From Halomonas sp. 25-S5 (lineage in GTDB: Bacteria; Pseudomonadota; Gammaproteobacteria; Pseudomonadales; Halomonadaceae): DNA of 64,000 nt. Both the position numbers and the translations under genes were made by a program. Of this stretch, positions 24,950 through 33,319 are shown in pieces. The notes below the pieces were generated by a model, which worked only from the letters and a program-made list of their open reading frames with translations, was not told the origin of the DNA and searched no databases. Each line of letters starts with the position of its first letter. Within the stretch, counting starts at the first letter, position 1. The stretch lies in NCBI RefSeq assembly GCF_029889845.1, contig NZ_JARANV010000002.1, positions 124,001 through 188,000 of the forward strand. The letters are read 5' to 3'.

Positions 24950-25390
24950 TCAGGCGTCCGCCGGTTGATCGCGTTGGCGGTGGCCGTGCTTGAGGTCGCA
25001 GGGAATGGCGTATTTCTCGACACGTTCGCGAATGATGCGCTGGCCGCGCCAGCGGAGATCCCAGACGAAATCGGCGGCCTCATCGCCGAGGGTGCGACGC
25101 ATCTGGCGGCGCATGGCGTCCTCGCCGGACAGGCTGCCGGTGACCTGGCCGCCGTTGCGTCCACTGGCCCCCCAGCCGATCTTGTTCGCCTCGATCACCG
25201 CCACCCGATAGCCCCGCTCGCTCAGCTCGACGGCCGTGGCCACGCCCGTGAAGCCGCCACCCACGATAGCGACGTCGACCCGGTGATTGCCCTCGAGAAT
25301 GGGGTAATCGGATTTCCTGATGACGGACGCAGAATAGTAGGACGGGGGCGCGACTGGGTCATGACAATGCTCGCTGCAAGGTGTGATCAC
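24950..25390 (-). pseudogene. Truncated PuuB-like oxidoreductase, N-terminal third only
   Basis: The first 134 residues (about 24989-25390) are a normal PuuB-type FAD domain: DVAIVGGGFTG, then IEANKIGWGASGRNGGQ and IIRERVEKYAIPCDLK, close to the intact copy at 5702. Homology stops there; twelve unrelated residues lead to a stop, and the remaining 300 or so family residues are absent. A strong terminator lies immediately beyond. The frame begins with GTG at 25390 and has no clear ribosome site; the true start may have been lost. It lies downstream of the puuA ligase on the same strand, the usual puuA-puuB order, so this was probably the original oxidase of that locus, removed by a deletion. 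Confidence 0.8.
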
Positions 25391-25634
25391 ACTCTCAGGG
25401 CCTCATGGAGGTAGCAACCGGGTGATGGGCGGAGCTGCATATGAGTCTGTTTGGGGTATGGTGACGTGACCCTGGCCCTGTCCCTGGGAGACAGGGAAGG
25501 GTTCTGCCACGCCATCGCCGTCGATATCGAACAGGGGATGCGTCTCCTCGAGTAGGCCTGCCGGGTCGCGCGATCGGTGTCGTGACGGCACGACAACGCT
25601 CTCCCGGTGACCATGGAGTCGAGGGCACTCGAGG
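25391..25634. other. Intergenic gap without recognised features
   Basis: 244 bases between the puuB remnant and puuA. No open frame with family character, no clear promoter and no hairpin with a T-run were seen. It may hold decayed sequence from the same deletion event. Confidence 0.4.
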
Positions 25635-27008
25635 TCACACGTGGCGCAGGTACCAGTCGTACTCGAGCTTGCTGACCGCCTGCAGGGCCTGGTCGCGCTC
25701 GGCACGGCGATTGGCCAGGAAGACCGCGAGGAAGTCCGCGCCCAGTGCCTCGGCCAGGGGCTCGCTCTGCTCCAGCAGGTCCAGGGCCTGGCACCAGCTG
25801 TTGGTCAGGCTGGGTGCGGCCTGGTCATAGGCGTTGCCGGTGATGGCCGGCGGTGGCGTCAGCCGCTGCTGCAACCCATGGTCGATGGCCCCGAGCAGGG
25901 TCGCCAGCAGCAGGTAGGGGTTGACGTCGGCGCCGGCCACCCGGTGCTCGATGCGCCGCGCCGCATTGGGTCCCGAGGGGATGCGCAGCGCCACCGAGCG
26001 GTTGTCGTAGCCCCAGGTGGGGGCCATCGGCACATAGAGCCCGGGCTGGAAGCGGCGGAAGGAGTTGAGGTTGGGGGCGAAGAGCGCCATGGAGGCCGGC
26101 ATCAGCTCGAGCAGCCCGGCCACGGCGTGCTGCATCCGCGGCGTGCCGAGCGGGGCGCCGTCCTCGGCCGCGAAGACGTTATTCCCCGCCTCGTCGAGCA
26201 GGCTGATATGGACATGGGTGCCGTTGCCGGCCTCCTGGCCATAGGGCTTGGCCATGAAAGTGGCCTCAAAACCATGGTGCAGGGCCACGCCCTTGATCAG
26301 GCGCTTGAGCAGCACCGCGCTGTCGCAGGCCGCGAGGGCATCATCGCAGTGGATCAGGTTGATCTCGAACTGTCCCGGGGCGCACTCCTTGAGGGCGGTA
26401 TCCAGCGGCAGCCGCTGGGTCCGGGCGGCGGCATGGATCTCCTCTAGCAGGTCGGCATACTCGTCGAGCTCGTTGATCGAGTAGAGCTGGCTCTGCGCGG
26501 CGCGCTCGCCGGTCGCCGGCGAGCAGGGCGGCTGGACCATGCCCAGGGGGTCCCGGCGGCGATCGACGAGACTGAACTCCATCTCCACGGCCACCACCGG
26601 CGTCAGCCCGGCGCGGAGGAAGCGCTCCAGCACCCGGGCGAGCACCTGGCGCGGGTCGGCGAAGAAGGGCGCCCCGTCGGCCTCGGTCATGGTCATCAGC
26701 AGCTGCGCCTGGCGGGCGTCGCGCAGCCAGGGGCTCGGCATCAGGCTGCCCGCCACCGGGCGGCAGACCCGATCGCTGTCGCCGATCGAGAGGCCCAGAC
26801 CCGTGGCCTCGATGGTGTTGCCCAGGATGTCCAGGGCGAACACCGAAGCGGGCAGGTTGACCCCGTCGCGGAAGGCCTTCTCGAGGTTGTCGCGGGGGAT
26901 GCGCTTGCCGCGCAACACGCCGTTCAGGTCGCTGATCAGCAGGTCAATGCTGTCGACGTCGGGATGGCGGTCGAGGAAGTCGCGGGCTTCATCGGCAGAG
27001 GAGGGCAT
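25635..27008 (-). CDS. puuA: Gamma-glutamylpolyamine synthetase (glutamine synthetase family)
   Basis: A 457-residue PuuA-type ligase, paralogous to the one at 4331. Motifs: DLLISDLNGVLRGKRIP in the N-terminal domain, EMEFSLVDRR (metal glutamates), FEINLIHCDD, GTHVHISLLDE, DNRSVALRIPSG, and EHRVAGADVNPYLLLA. The DLNG.LRGKRIP opening is typical of PuuA. It is divergent from puuD (257 bases between), with puuC and an aminotransferase beyond, so this locus holds the ligase, the dehydrogenase and the hydrolase of the Puu pathway; its oxidase is the pseudogene downstream. AGGTGG lies before the ATG. A TTGACA (minus strand, 27073-27078) is a possible -35 box. Confidence 0.9.
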   Translation of the reverse strand: MPSSADEARDFLDRHPDVDSIDLLISDLNGVLRGKRIPRDNLEKAFRDGVNLPASVFALDILGNTIEATGLGLSIGDSDRVCRPVAGSLMPSPWLRDARQAQLLMTMTEADGAPFFADPRQVLARVLERFLRAGLTPVVAVEMEFSLVDRRRDPLGMVQPPCSPATGERAAQSQLYSINELDEYADLLEEIHAAARTQRLPLDTALKECAPGQFEINLIHCDDALAACDSAVLLKRLIKGVALHHGFEATFMAKPYGQEAGNGTHVHISLLDEAGNNVFAAEDGAPLGTPRMQHAVAGLLELMPASMALFAPNLNSFRRFQPGLYVPMAPTWGYDNRSVALRIPSGPNAARRIEHRVAGADVNPYLLLATLLGAIDHGLQQRLTPPPAITGNAYDQAAPSLTNSWCQALDLLEQSEPLAEALGADFLAVFLANRRAERDQALQAVSKLEYDWYLRHV

Positions 27009-27192
27009 GGGGCCACCTATCGGCTGTGGGTCATTGTTCGATGGCTGTCATCTTTGAATCACACGTCTATGTTGTCAAATCTTTTACGCATGGTGGTGGG
27101 TGCTGATGGCTACAGGATCATCGATATCTCTTTCTTTTCAATAAAAAACAATGGGTTGATGGGTATGGGCGCCGGCCGGGCTTCGGCGGGGG

Positions 27193-27235
27193 TTGGCAAG
27201 GTTAATCAACGACGTTATGTTGAGCAAAGCATAAC
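27193..27235 (+). promoter_or_regulatory. Candidate puuD promoter with overlapping operator
   Basis: TTGGCA (27193-27198) and TATGTT (27216-27221) are 17 bases apart and point to puuD at 27266. GTTATG...CATAAC (27214-27235), a 6-bp inverted repeat with a 10-base centre, covers the -10 box. This placement suits repression, plausibly by the PuuR-like protein encoded at 31249-31800. Confidence 0.5.
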
Positions 27236-27265
27236 AATCATCATGCGTGTTCCAAGGAGACTGCC

Positions 27266-28033
27266 ATGCGCACTCGACCCCTGGTAGGCGTGATCGCCTG
27301 TCGGCGCGAGGTGGAAGGCCACCCCGCGCACATGGTCACCGACAAGTACCTCTCCGCCCTGCGCGACTATGGTCTGGCGCCGGTGATCCTGCCGGTGTGG
27401 GAGGACGCCGTGGAGAGCGAGCTGCTGGCGTCGCTGGACGGCCTGCTGCTCACCGGCAGCTACACCAACGTGGAGCCGCAGCGTTACGGGGCCGAACGTG
27501 CCCCGGAGAACACCCGGGATGACCCCCATCGCGATGCCGCGGCGCTGGGCTGGATTCCCGCCGCCCTGGACCTGGGGCTGCCGCTGCTGGGCATCTGTCG
27601 CGGCTTCCAGGAGCTCAACGTGGCCTTCGGCGGCACCCTTCACCAGGCGGTGCAGCGGGTGCCGGGCATGCTTGACCATCGTGAGCCGGAAGGCGACCGC
27701 GAGGCGAAGTATGCCCCGAGCCACGACATCACCCTGGTGCCCGGCGGACGGCTCGCCGCGCTCTACCCCGAGCCGCTGTCCCGCGTCAATTCGCTGCACC
27801 AGCAGGGCATCGCCGAGCTGGGGCCGGGGCTCGTCGCCGAGGCCGTGGCCCCGGATGGGCTCGTCGAGGCGATCTCGGTGACCGGTGCTCCTGGCTTCGC
27901 CCTGGCGGTGCAGTGGCACCCCGAGTGGAAGCCCTGCGAGCACCCGCTGTATGACGCCCTGTTCCGGGCCTTCGCCGCGGCCTGCGACGTCCATTGCGGT
28001 GCCCGCATCCCGTCACCCGCCGTCGACGCCTGA
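27266..28033 (+). CDS. puuD: Gamma-glutamyl-GABA hydrolase, class I glutamine amidotransferase fold
   Basis: A 255-residue peptidase C26-type hydrolase. The nucleophile cysteine lies in GICRGFQELNVAFGG, and the catalytic His-Glu pair in AVQWHPEWK. MVTDKYLSALRDYG and LLLTGSYTNVEPQRYG are also family-typical. Role: cleaves gamma-glutamyl-GABA into glutamate and GABA, the last step of the Puu pathway. CAAGGAGACT precedes the ATG. The aminotransferase gene follows after 28 bases and puuC after that. It is divergent from puuA, with the candidate operator at 27214 in between. Confidence 0.93.
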   Translation: MRTRPLVGVIACRREVEGHPAHMVTDKYLSALRDYGLAPVILPVWEDAVESELLASLDGLLLTGSYTNVEPQRYGAERAPENTRDDPHRDAAALGWIPAALDLGLPLLGICRGFQELNVAFGGTLHQAVQRVPGMLDHREPEGDREAKYAPSHDITLVPGGRLAALYPEPLSRVNSLHQQGIAELGPGLVAEAVAPDGLVEAISVTGAPGFALAVQWHPEWKPCEHPLYDALFRAFAAACDVHCGARIPSPAVDA

Positions 28034-28061
28034 ACTCGTCGACCCGACCCGGAGAGCCAGC

Positions 28062-29456
28062 ATGTCGCAGTCGCTTCAGGCACTGGATCGTGCCCACCAC
28101 CTGCACCCCTTCACCGACTTCAAGGCACTGGGCGAAGAGGGCAGCCGCCTTATCGAACGCGCCGAAGGGGTCTACATCTTCGACGCTGAGGGCAACCGGA
28201 TTCTCGATGGCATGGCGGGCCTGTGGTGCGTCAACCTGGGCTACGGGCGCGAGGAGCTGGTCACGGCCGCCACCGAGCAGATGCGCCGGCTGCCCTACTA
28301 CAATACCTTCTTCAAGACCACGCACCCGCCGGCGGTGAAGCTCGCCGAGAAGCTCTGCGCGCTGGCGCCGGCGCACCTCAACCACGTCTTCTTCACCGGC
28401 TCCGGTTCCGAGGCCAACGACACCGTGCTACGCATGGTGCGCCGCTACTGGGCGCTGAAGGGCAGGCCGGAGAAGCAGTGGGTGATCGGCCGCGAGAACG
28501 GCTTCCACGGCTCCACCGTGGCCGGCATGAGCCTGGGCGGCATGGCGCCCATGCACGACCAGGGCGGCCCCTGCGTGCCGGGCATCACCCATGTGCGTCA
28601 GCCCTACTGGTTTGGCGAGGGTCGTCCCGAAGGCCAGGATCCCGAGGCCTTCGGCCGTGAGTGCGCAGTGGCCCTCGAGGCGAAGATAGAGGAGTTGGGG
28701 GAAGATCGGGTGGCGGCATTTATCGCCGAGCCGGTGCAGGGCGCCGGCGGTGCCATCATGCCGCCGGCGAGCTACTGGCCCGCCGTCAAGGCGGTCCTGG
28801 CACGATACGACATCCTGCTGGTGGTCGATGAGGTGATCTGCGGCTTCGGTCGCCTCGGCGAGTGGTTCGGCAGCGTCCACTTCGATCTCGCCCCCGACCT
28901 GGTGCCCATCGCCAAGGGGCTTTCCTCCGGCTACCTGCCGATCGGCGGGGTGCTGGTCGGCGATCGGGTCGCCGACACCCTGATCGAGGAGGGCGGCGAG
29001 TTCTTCCACGGCTTTACCTACTCGGGTCACCCGGTATGTGCCGCGGTGGCGCTGAAGAACCTGGAGATCATGGAGGCCGAGGGCGTGGTCGAGCGGGTGC
29101 GCGACGACCGGGGGCCCTACCTGGCGCGTCGCTGGGCCACGCTCGCCGACCATCCGCTGGTCGGCGAGGCCCGCTCGCTGGGGCTGATGGGGGCCCTGGA
29201 GCTCATCGACCCTGCCAGCGGCGAGCGCTTCGACAAGGCCCTCGCCGCCGGCAACCTGTGCCGCGACATCAGCTTCCGCCATGGCCTGGTGATGCGCTCG
29301 GTGGGTGATACGATGATCATCGCCCCACCTCTGGTGATCACCCGCGAGCAGATCGATGACCTGGTGACCCTGGCCCGCGAGGCGCTGGACGAGACCGCCC
29401 GGTGCCTGGCGCCGCGGGTCGCCTGCGAACCGCAACCCGAGGAGAGACCCGCATGA
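28062..29456 (+). CDS. spuC: Class III PLP aminotransferase, putrescine/omega-amine type
   Basis: A 464-residue aspartate aminotransferase-fold class III enzyme. Seen: FTGSGSEANDTVLR (phosphate loop), ENGFHGSTVAGMSLGGM, EPVQGAGG, VVDEVICGFGRLGEWFGS, and PIAKGLSSGYLPIGG with the PLP lysine. The closest named role is SpuC, which passes the amino group of putrescine or another polyamine to pyruvate; beta-alanine or taurine-type transaminases are also possible. Start 28062 has GGAGAG upstream and is in the normal place; an earlier in-frame start lies in puuD. ATGA overlap with puuC suggests coupling. Its presence beside the gamma-glutamyl genes indicates two parallel polyamine routes. Confidence 0.87.
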   Translation: MSQSLQALDRAHHLHPFTDFKALGEEGSRLIERAEGVYIFDAEGNRILDGMAGLWCVNLGYGREELVTAATEQMRRLPYYNTFFKTTHPPAVKLAEKLCALAPAHLNHVFFTGSGSEANDTVLRMVRRYWALKGRPEKQWVIGRENGFHGSTVAGMSLGGMAPMHDQGGPCVPGITHVRQPYWFGEGRPEGQDPEAFGRECAVALEAKIEELGEDRVAAFIAEPVQGAGGAIMPPASYWPAVKAVLARYDILLVVDEVICGFGRLGEWFGSVHFDLAPDLVPIAKGLSSGYLPIGGVLVGDRVADTLIEEGGEFFHGFTYSGHPVCAAVALKNLEIMEAEGVVERVRDDRGPYLARRWATLADHPLVGEARSLGLMGALELIDPASGERFDKALAAGNLCRDISFRHGLVMRSVGDTMIIAPPLVITREQIDDLVTLAREALDETARCLAPRVACEPQPEERPA

Positions 29457-30955
29457 GCCGTCCCGACAAACCCAAGACGCTGGCCGACTGGCAGGCCCTG
29501 GCCGCCGACCTGACCCTCGAGTCGCGTGCCTTCATCGACGACGCCTTCGTCGATGCCGAGAGCGGTGAGACCTTCGACACCCTCAACCCGGCCACCGGCG
29601 AGCGCCTGGCTCGGGTCGCCAGCTGCGACGGCCCCGATGCCGAGAAGGCGGTGGGCTATGCCCGCGCGGCCTTCGACGGCGGCGCCTGGTCGCGCCTGGC
29701 GCCGGGGCGGCGCAAGAAGGTGCTGCTGCGCCTGGCCGACCTGATGGAGGCCAACAAGCACGAGCTGGCGCTGCTCGATACCCTGGACATGGGCAAACCG
29801 GTGAATAGCTCGTTGGGCGACATGGCCGGGGCCATCGGCTGCCTGCGCTACCAGGCGGAGTGCATCGACAAGCTCTACGGCGAGGTCGCCCCCACCGGCG
29901 AGGAGACCCTGGCGCTGGTGCTGCGCGAGCCGCTGGGGGTGGTGGCCTCCATCGTGCCCTGGAACTTCCCGCTGATGATGACCGCCTGGAAGATCGCCCC
30001 GGCGCTGGCCGCCGGCAACAGCGTCATCCTCAAGCCCTCGGAGAAGTCGCCGCTCTCGGCGTTGCGCCTGGCCCAGCTGGCCCAGGAGGCGGGCCTGCCC
30101 CGCGGGGTCTTCCAGGTGCTGCCGGGCTTCGGTCACACCGTCGGCAAGGCGCTGGCGCTCTCCATGCAGGTCGACTGCCTGGCCTTCACCGGCTCCACCG
30201 GGGTGGGCAAGCAGCTGATGCAGTACGCCGGCCAGTCGAACCTCAAGAAGGTGTTCCTGGAGTGCGGCGGCAAGAGCCCGAACCTCGTCTTCGCCGACTG
30301 CAAGGACCTGGACGGGGTGGCCCAGCACGCCGCCGAGGCGATCTTCCACAACCAGGGCGAGGTGTGCATCGCCGGTTCCCGCCTGCTGGTGGAGAACTCG
30401 ATCCGCGAGGCCTTCGTCGAGAAGGTGCTGGCCGCCGCCGAGGGGATGCAGCCCGGCGACCCGCTCGACCCGGAGAGCTTCATGGGGGCGATCGTGGATG
30501 AAACACAACATCGGCGCGTCATGGACTATATCCGCCGCGGGGTGGAGGAGGGCGCCCGGCTGCGCACCGGGGGCCAGGCGCTGGAGGGGAAGGGGCTGTT
30601 CATCTCGCCGACGGTGTTCGATGGCGTGACCCCGGCGATGGCCATCGGCCGCGAGGAGGTCTTCGGGCCGGTGCTCTCGGTGTTCGGCTTCGACAGCGAG
30701 GAGGAGGCCGTCGCCATGGCCAACGACAGCGACTTCGGCCTGGCCGCGGGCCTGTGGAGCCAGGACATCGACCGCATCATGCGCGTGACGCGGCGGCTGG
30801 CCTCCGGCCAGGTGTTTGTCAACAACTGGGCCGGTGGTGACCAGACGGTCCCCTTCGGCGGGGTCAAGCAGTCAGGCAATGGCCGGGACAAGTCCCACCA
30901 CAGCCTGGAGGAATACTCCGAGCTCAAGATGGTATGGATGTCGCTTTCGACCTGA
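29453..30955 (+). CDS. puuC: Gamma-glutamyl-gamma-aminobutyraldehyde dehydrogenase
   Basis: A 500-residue aldehyde dehydrogenase. Motifs: IVPWNFPLMM, GNSVILKPSEKSPLSA, FTGSTGVGK, LECGGKSPNLVFAD with the catalytic glutamate, and NQGEVCIAGSRLLVE with the nucleophilic cysteine; the C-terminal PFGGVKQSGNGRDKS is strongly conserved in PuuC/KauB enzymes. It oxidises aldehydes from both the gamma-glutamyl and the transaminase branches. It overlaps the aminotransferase by four bases (ATGA) and closes the puuD-spuC-puuC set, 113 bases before the next small gene. Confidence 0.92.
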   Translation: MSRPDKPKTLADWQALAADLTLESRAFIDDAFVDAESGETFDTLNPATGERLARVASCDGPDAEKAVGYARAAFDGGAWSRLAPGRRKKVLLRLADLMEANKHELALLDTLDMGKPVNSSLGDMAGAIGCLRYQAECIDKLYGEVAPTGEETLALVLREPLGVVASIVPWNFPLMMTAWKIAPALAAGNSVILKPSEKSPLSALRLAQLAQEAGLPRGVFQVLPGFGHTVGKALALSMQVDCLAFTGSTGVGKQLMQYAGQSNLKKVFLECGGKSPNLVFADCKDLDGVAQHAAEAIFHNQGEVCIAGSRLLVENSIREAFVEKVLAAAEGMQPGDPLDPESFMGAIVDETQHRRVMDYIRRGVEEGARLRTGGQALEGKGLFISPTVFDGVTPAMAIGREEVFGPVLSVFGFDSEEEAVAMANDSDFGLAAGLWSQDIDRIMRVTRRLASGQVFVNNWAGGDQTVPFGGVKQSGNGRDKSHHSLEEYSELKMVWMSLST

Positions 30956-31068
30956 TGAAAACGCTCTCGGTCTTCGTGTACGAAAATTTATAAGTGTACA
31001 ACTATTGCATCGCTTTATGCCGGCGAGACGCGTAGCCTGTCGGGACATTCCCGGCAGGAGCCACCGCC

Positions 31069-31239
31069 ATGTTCGGACTCTTCAAGAGCGATCCCTCCAA
31101 GAAGCTGCAGAAGACCTACGAGCGCAAGCTCGAGCAGGCCATGCTGGCCGCCCGAAACGGCGACATGCGCGCCAACGCCTCGCTGACCGAGGAGGCGGAG
31201 GCGCTGCGCGAGGAGATAGAGAAGCTGAAGGGCGCCTGA
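31069..31239 (+). CDS. Small DUF6435-type protein
   Basis: A 56-residue protein, too short for usual length cut-offs but with good features: ATG 31069 after GGCAGGAG, stop TGA 31237. The sequence begins MFGLFKSDPSKKL and is almost wholly helical and charged (two heptad-like stretches with E/K/A/L), with MLAARNGDMRANASL in the middle. Such small proteins are annotated as DUF6435 in gammaproteobacteria; function is unknown. An AT-rich promoter-like stretch at about 30980-31015, with GTGTAC twice, lies upstream. Confidence 0.75.
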   Translation: MFGLFKSDPSKKLQKTYERKLEQAMLAARNGDMRANASLTEEAEALREEIEKLKGA

Positions 31240-31248
31240 GGCGGCGGG

Positions 31249-31800
31249 TCAGAAGGTCCGCGCCGGGGTGGCGCAGCTGACCAGCCGGCAGGGCTCGCGG
31301 CCTGGATTGCGGAAGCGGTGGGGGACGTTGGTGTCGAAGTAGTAGGCCTCGCCGACCGTGAGCAGACGCGTCTCGGCGCCGATGGTGATCTCGATTTCGC
31401 CCTCCAGTACCACGCCGGCCTCCTCGCCCTGGTGGGCGATCATCTCGCGGCCGGTATCGGCGTCGGGCGGGTAGGTCTCGATCATGAAGGCCAGGGCGCG
31501 GCTGGCGCGGTTGGCGCCTACCAGCTTGTAGATGACATCACCCGAGCCCACGTCGGCCAGCTCGTCGGCCGAATAGAACACCTGGTTGCGACTCTCCAGG
31601 TCCATGGTGAAGAAGTCCCCGACGCTCATCGGAATGGCGTCGAGGATCTTCTTCAGCGAGCTGACCGAGGGGCTCACCTTGCCCTGCTCGATCAGCGACA
31701 GGCTGGAGTGGGTGACGCCGCAGCGCTTGGCCAGCTCGCGCTGGGAGATGCCCTTCAGGGTGCGCAGGGCACGCAGGCGCGCGCCGACATCGTCTGCCAT
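31249..31800 (-). CDS. puuR: XRE-family regulator with cupin domain (PuuR-like)
   Basis: A 183-residue regulator, nearly the length of E. coli PuuR. The helix-turn-helix covers about residues 8-62 (ISQRELAKRCGVTHSSLSLIEQG), and a cupin ligand-binding domain about residues 105-178 (GEEAGVVLEGEIEITIG, EAYYFDTNVPHRFRN). PuuR represses putrescine catabolism and is released by putrescine. Next to puuDC and an aminotransferase this is the likely local repressor; the inverted repeat at 27214-27235 is a candidate target. It is transcribed away from those genes toward gatB, 50 bases upstream of which a hairpin intervenes. Confidence 0.88.
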   Translation of the reverse strand: MADDVGARLRALRTLKGISQRELAKRCGVTHSSLSLIEQGKVSPSVSSLKKILDAIPMSVGDFFTMDLESRNQVFYSADELADVGSGDVIYKLVGANRASRALAFMIETYPPDADTGREMIAHQGEEAGVVLEGEIEITIGAETRLLTVGEAYYFDTNVPHRFRNPGREPCRLVSCATPARTF

Positions 31801-31821
31801 GGGTCGTCCTTTGAAATCGGG

Positions 31822-31844
31822 GGGGCGGGCGCGAGGCCCGCCCC
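31822..31844 (-). terminator. Hairpin after gatB
   Basis: GGGGCGGGC and GCCCGCCCC form a perfect 9-bp stem with a 5-base loop, six bases after the gatB stop. On the minus strand a short ATTTC follows. It probably ends the gatCAB transcript before puuR. Confidence 0.55.
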
Positions 31845-31849
31845 GATGC

Positions 31850-33319
31850 TCAGCACAGGGCGTCGAGCTTTTCCTTGAGCAGGTCGTTGACCTGCTGGGG
31901 ATTGGCGGTGCCCCGGGAGGCCTTCATCACCTGGCCGACGAAGTAGCCGATCATCTTGCCACGCTTGTCGGGTTCGGCATCCCGGTATTGCGCCACCTGG
32001 GCGGGGCTGTCGGCGATCACCCGGTCGATCATCGCCTCGATGGCGCCGGTGTCGGTGACCTGCTTGAGTCCCTTGGCCTCGATCACCTCGTCGGCGGATT
32101 GGCCCTCGCCGTTCCACAGCGCCTGGAAGACCTGCTTGGCGGCCTTGCCGTTGATGGTGTCATCCATCACCCGACTGACCAGCTCGCCGAGCTGGGTCGC
32201 CGAGACCGGGCTGTCCTGGATCGGCAGGCCCTCGCGGTTCAGCGCGCCGGAGAGCTCGCCCTGGACCCAGTTGGCGGCCAGCTTGGCATCGCCGCAGACC
32301 TCCTTGACCGCCTCGAAGTACTCGGCCATCTCGCGGCTCGCCGAGAGCACCCCGGCGTCATAGGCGGAGAGCCCCAGCGCCGTCTGGAAGCGGGCGCGCT
32401 TGTCGGCGGGCAGCTCCGGCAGGTGGTCGCGCAGGTAGTCGACATAGGCCCGATCGAGCACCACCGGCAGCAGGTCGGGGCAGGGGAAGTAGCGGTAGTC
32501 GTTGGCCTGCTCCTTGGTGCGCATGCTGCGGGTCTCGTCGCGCTCCGGGTCGAACAGGCGGGTCTCCTGGACCACCTCGCCGCCGTCCTCGAGCAGCTCG
32601 ATCTGGCGCTCCACCTCGAAGGCGATGGCGCGCTCGACGAAGCGGAAGGAGTTGACGTTCTTGACCTCGGCGCGGGTGCCGAAGCTCGCCTGGCCCCGCG
32701 GGCGCACCGAGACATTGACGTCGCAGCGCATCGAGCCCTCGGCCATGTTGCCGTCCGAGATGCCCAGGTAGGTGACGATCGAATGAATGGCCTTGAGATA
32801 GGCCGCGGCCTCCTTCGCCGAGCGCATGTCCGGCTCGGAGACGATCTCCAGCAGCGGGGTGCCGGCGCGGTTCAGATCGATGCCGGTCATGGCGTGGCCC
32901 CTGCCGTTGGCAAAGGTTTCGTGCAGCGACTTGCCGGCATCCTCCTCCAGGTGGGCGTGATGCACGCGGATGCGCTTGGTCGCGCCATCCCCCAGGGTGA
33001 TCTCCACCTCGCCGGAGCCGACGATGGGGTGATACATCTGGCTGGTCTGGTAGCCCTTGGGCAGGTCCGGGTAGAAGTAGTTCTTGCGGTCGAACACCGA
33101 GACCTCGGGGATCTCGGCGTGGATCCCCAGTCCGAACAGCACAGCCATGGCCACCGCGGCCTCGTTGAGCACCGGCAGCACGCCGGGCAGCCCCAGGTCC
33201 ACGGCGCACGCCTGGCTGTTGGGCTCGGCACCGAAGGCGGTGGAGGCGCCGGAGAAGATCTTCGACTTGGTGGCGAGCTGGACGTGGACCTCCAGCCCGA
33301 TCACGGTTTCCCATTGCAT
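31850..33319 (-). CDS. gatB: Aspartyl/glutamyl-tRNA amidotransferase subunit B
   Basis: A 489-residue subunit of the GatCAB amidotransferase, which converts Glu-tRNA(Gln) or Asp-tRNA(Asn) to the amide. The N-terminus [22 protein letters not shown] is the family signature, and the catalytic core contains [36 protein letters not shown], and [14 protein letters not shown]. The C-terminal YqeY-like tail is complete (ends [12 protein letters not shown]). The ATG shares one base with the gatA stop. GAGGAG lies upstream. Confidence 0.97.
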   Translation of the reverse strand: MQWETVIGLEVHVQLATKSKIFSGASTAFGAEPNSQACAVDLGLPGVLPVLNEAAVAMAVLFGLGIHAEIPEVSVFDRKNYFYPDLPKGYQTSQMYHPIVGSGEVEITLGDGATKRIRVHHAHLEEDAGKSLHETFANGRGHAMTGIDLNRAGTPLLEIVSEPDMRSAKEAAAYLKAIHSIVTYLGISDGNMAEGSMRCDVNVSVRPRGQASFGTRAEVKNVNSFRFVERAIAFEVERQIELLEDGGEVVQETRLFDPERDETRSMRTKEQANDYRYFPCPDLLPVVLDRAYVDYLRDHLPELPADKRARFQTALGLSAYDAGVLSASREMAEYFEAVKEVCGDAKLAANWVQGELSGALNREGLPIQDSPVSATQLGELVSRVMDDTINGKAAKQVFQALWNGEGQSADEVIEAKGLKQVTDTGAIEAMIDRVIADSPAQVAQYRDAEPDKRGKMIGYFVGQVMKASRGTANPQQVNDLLKEKLDALC

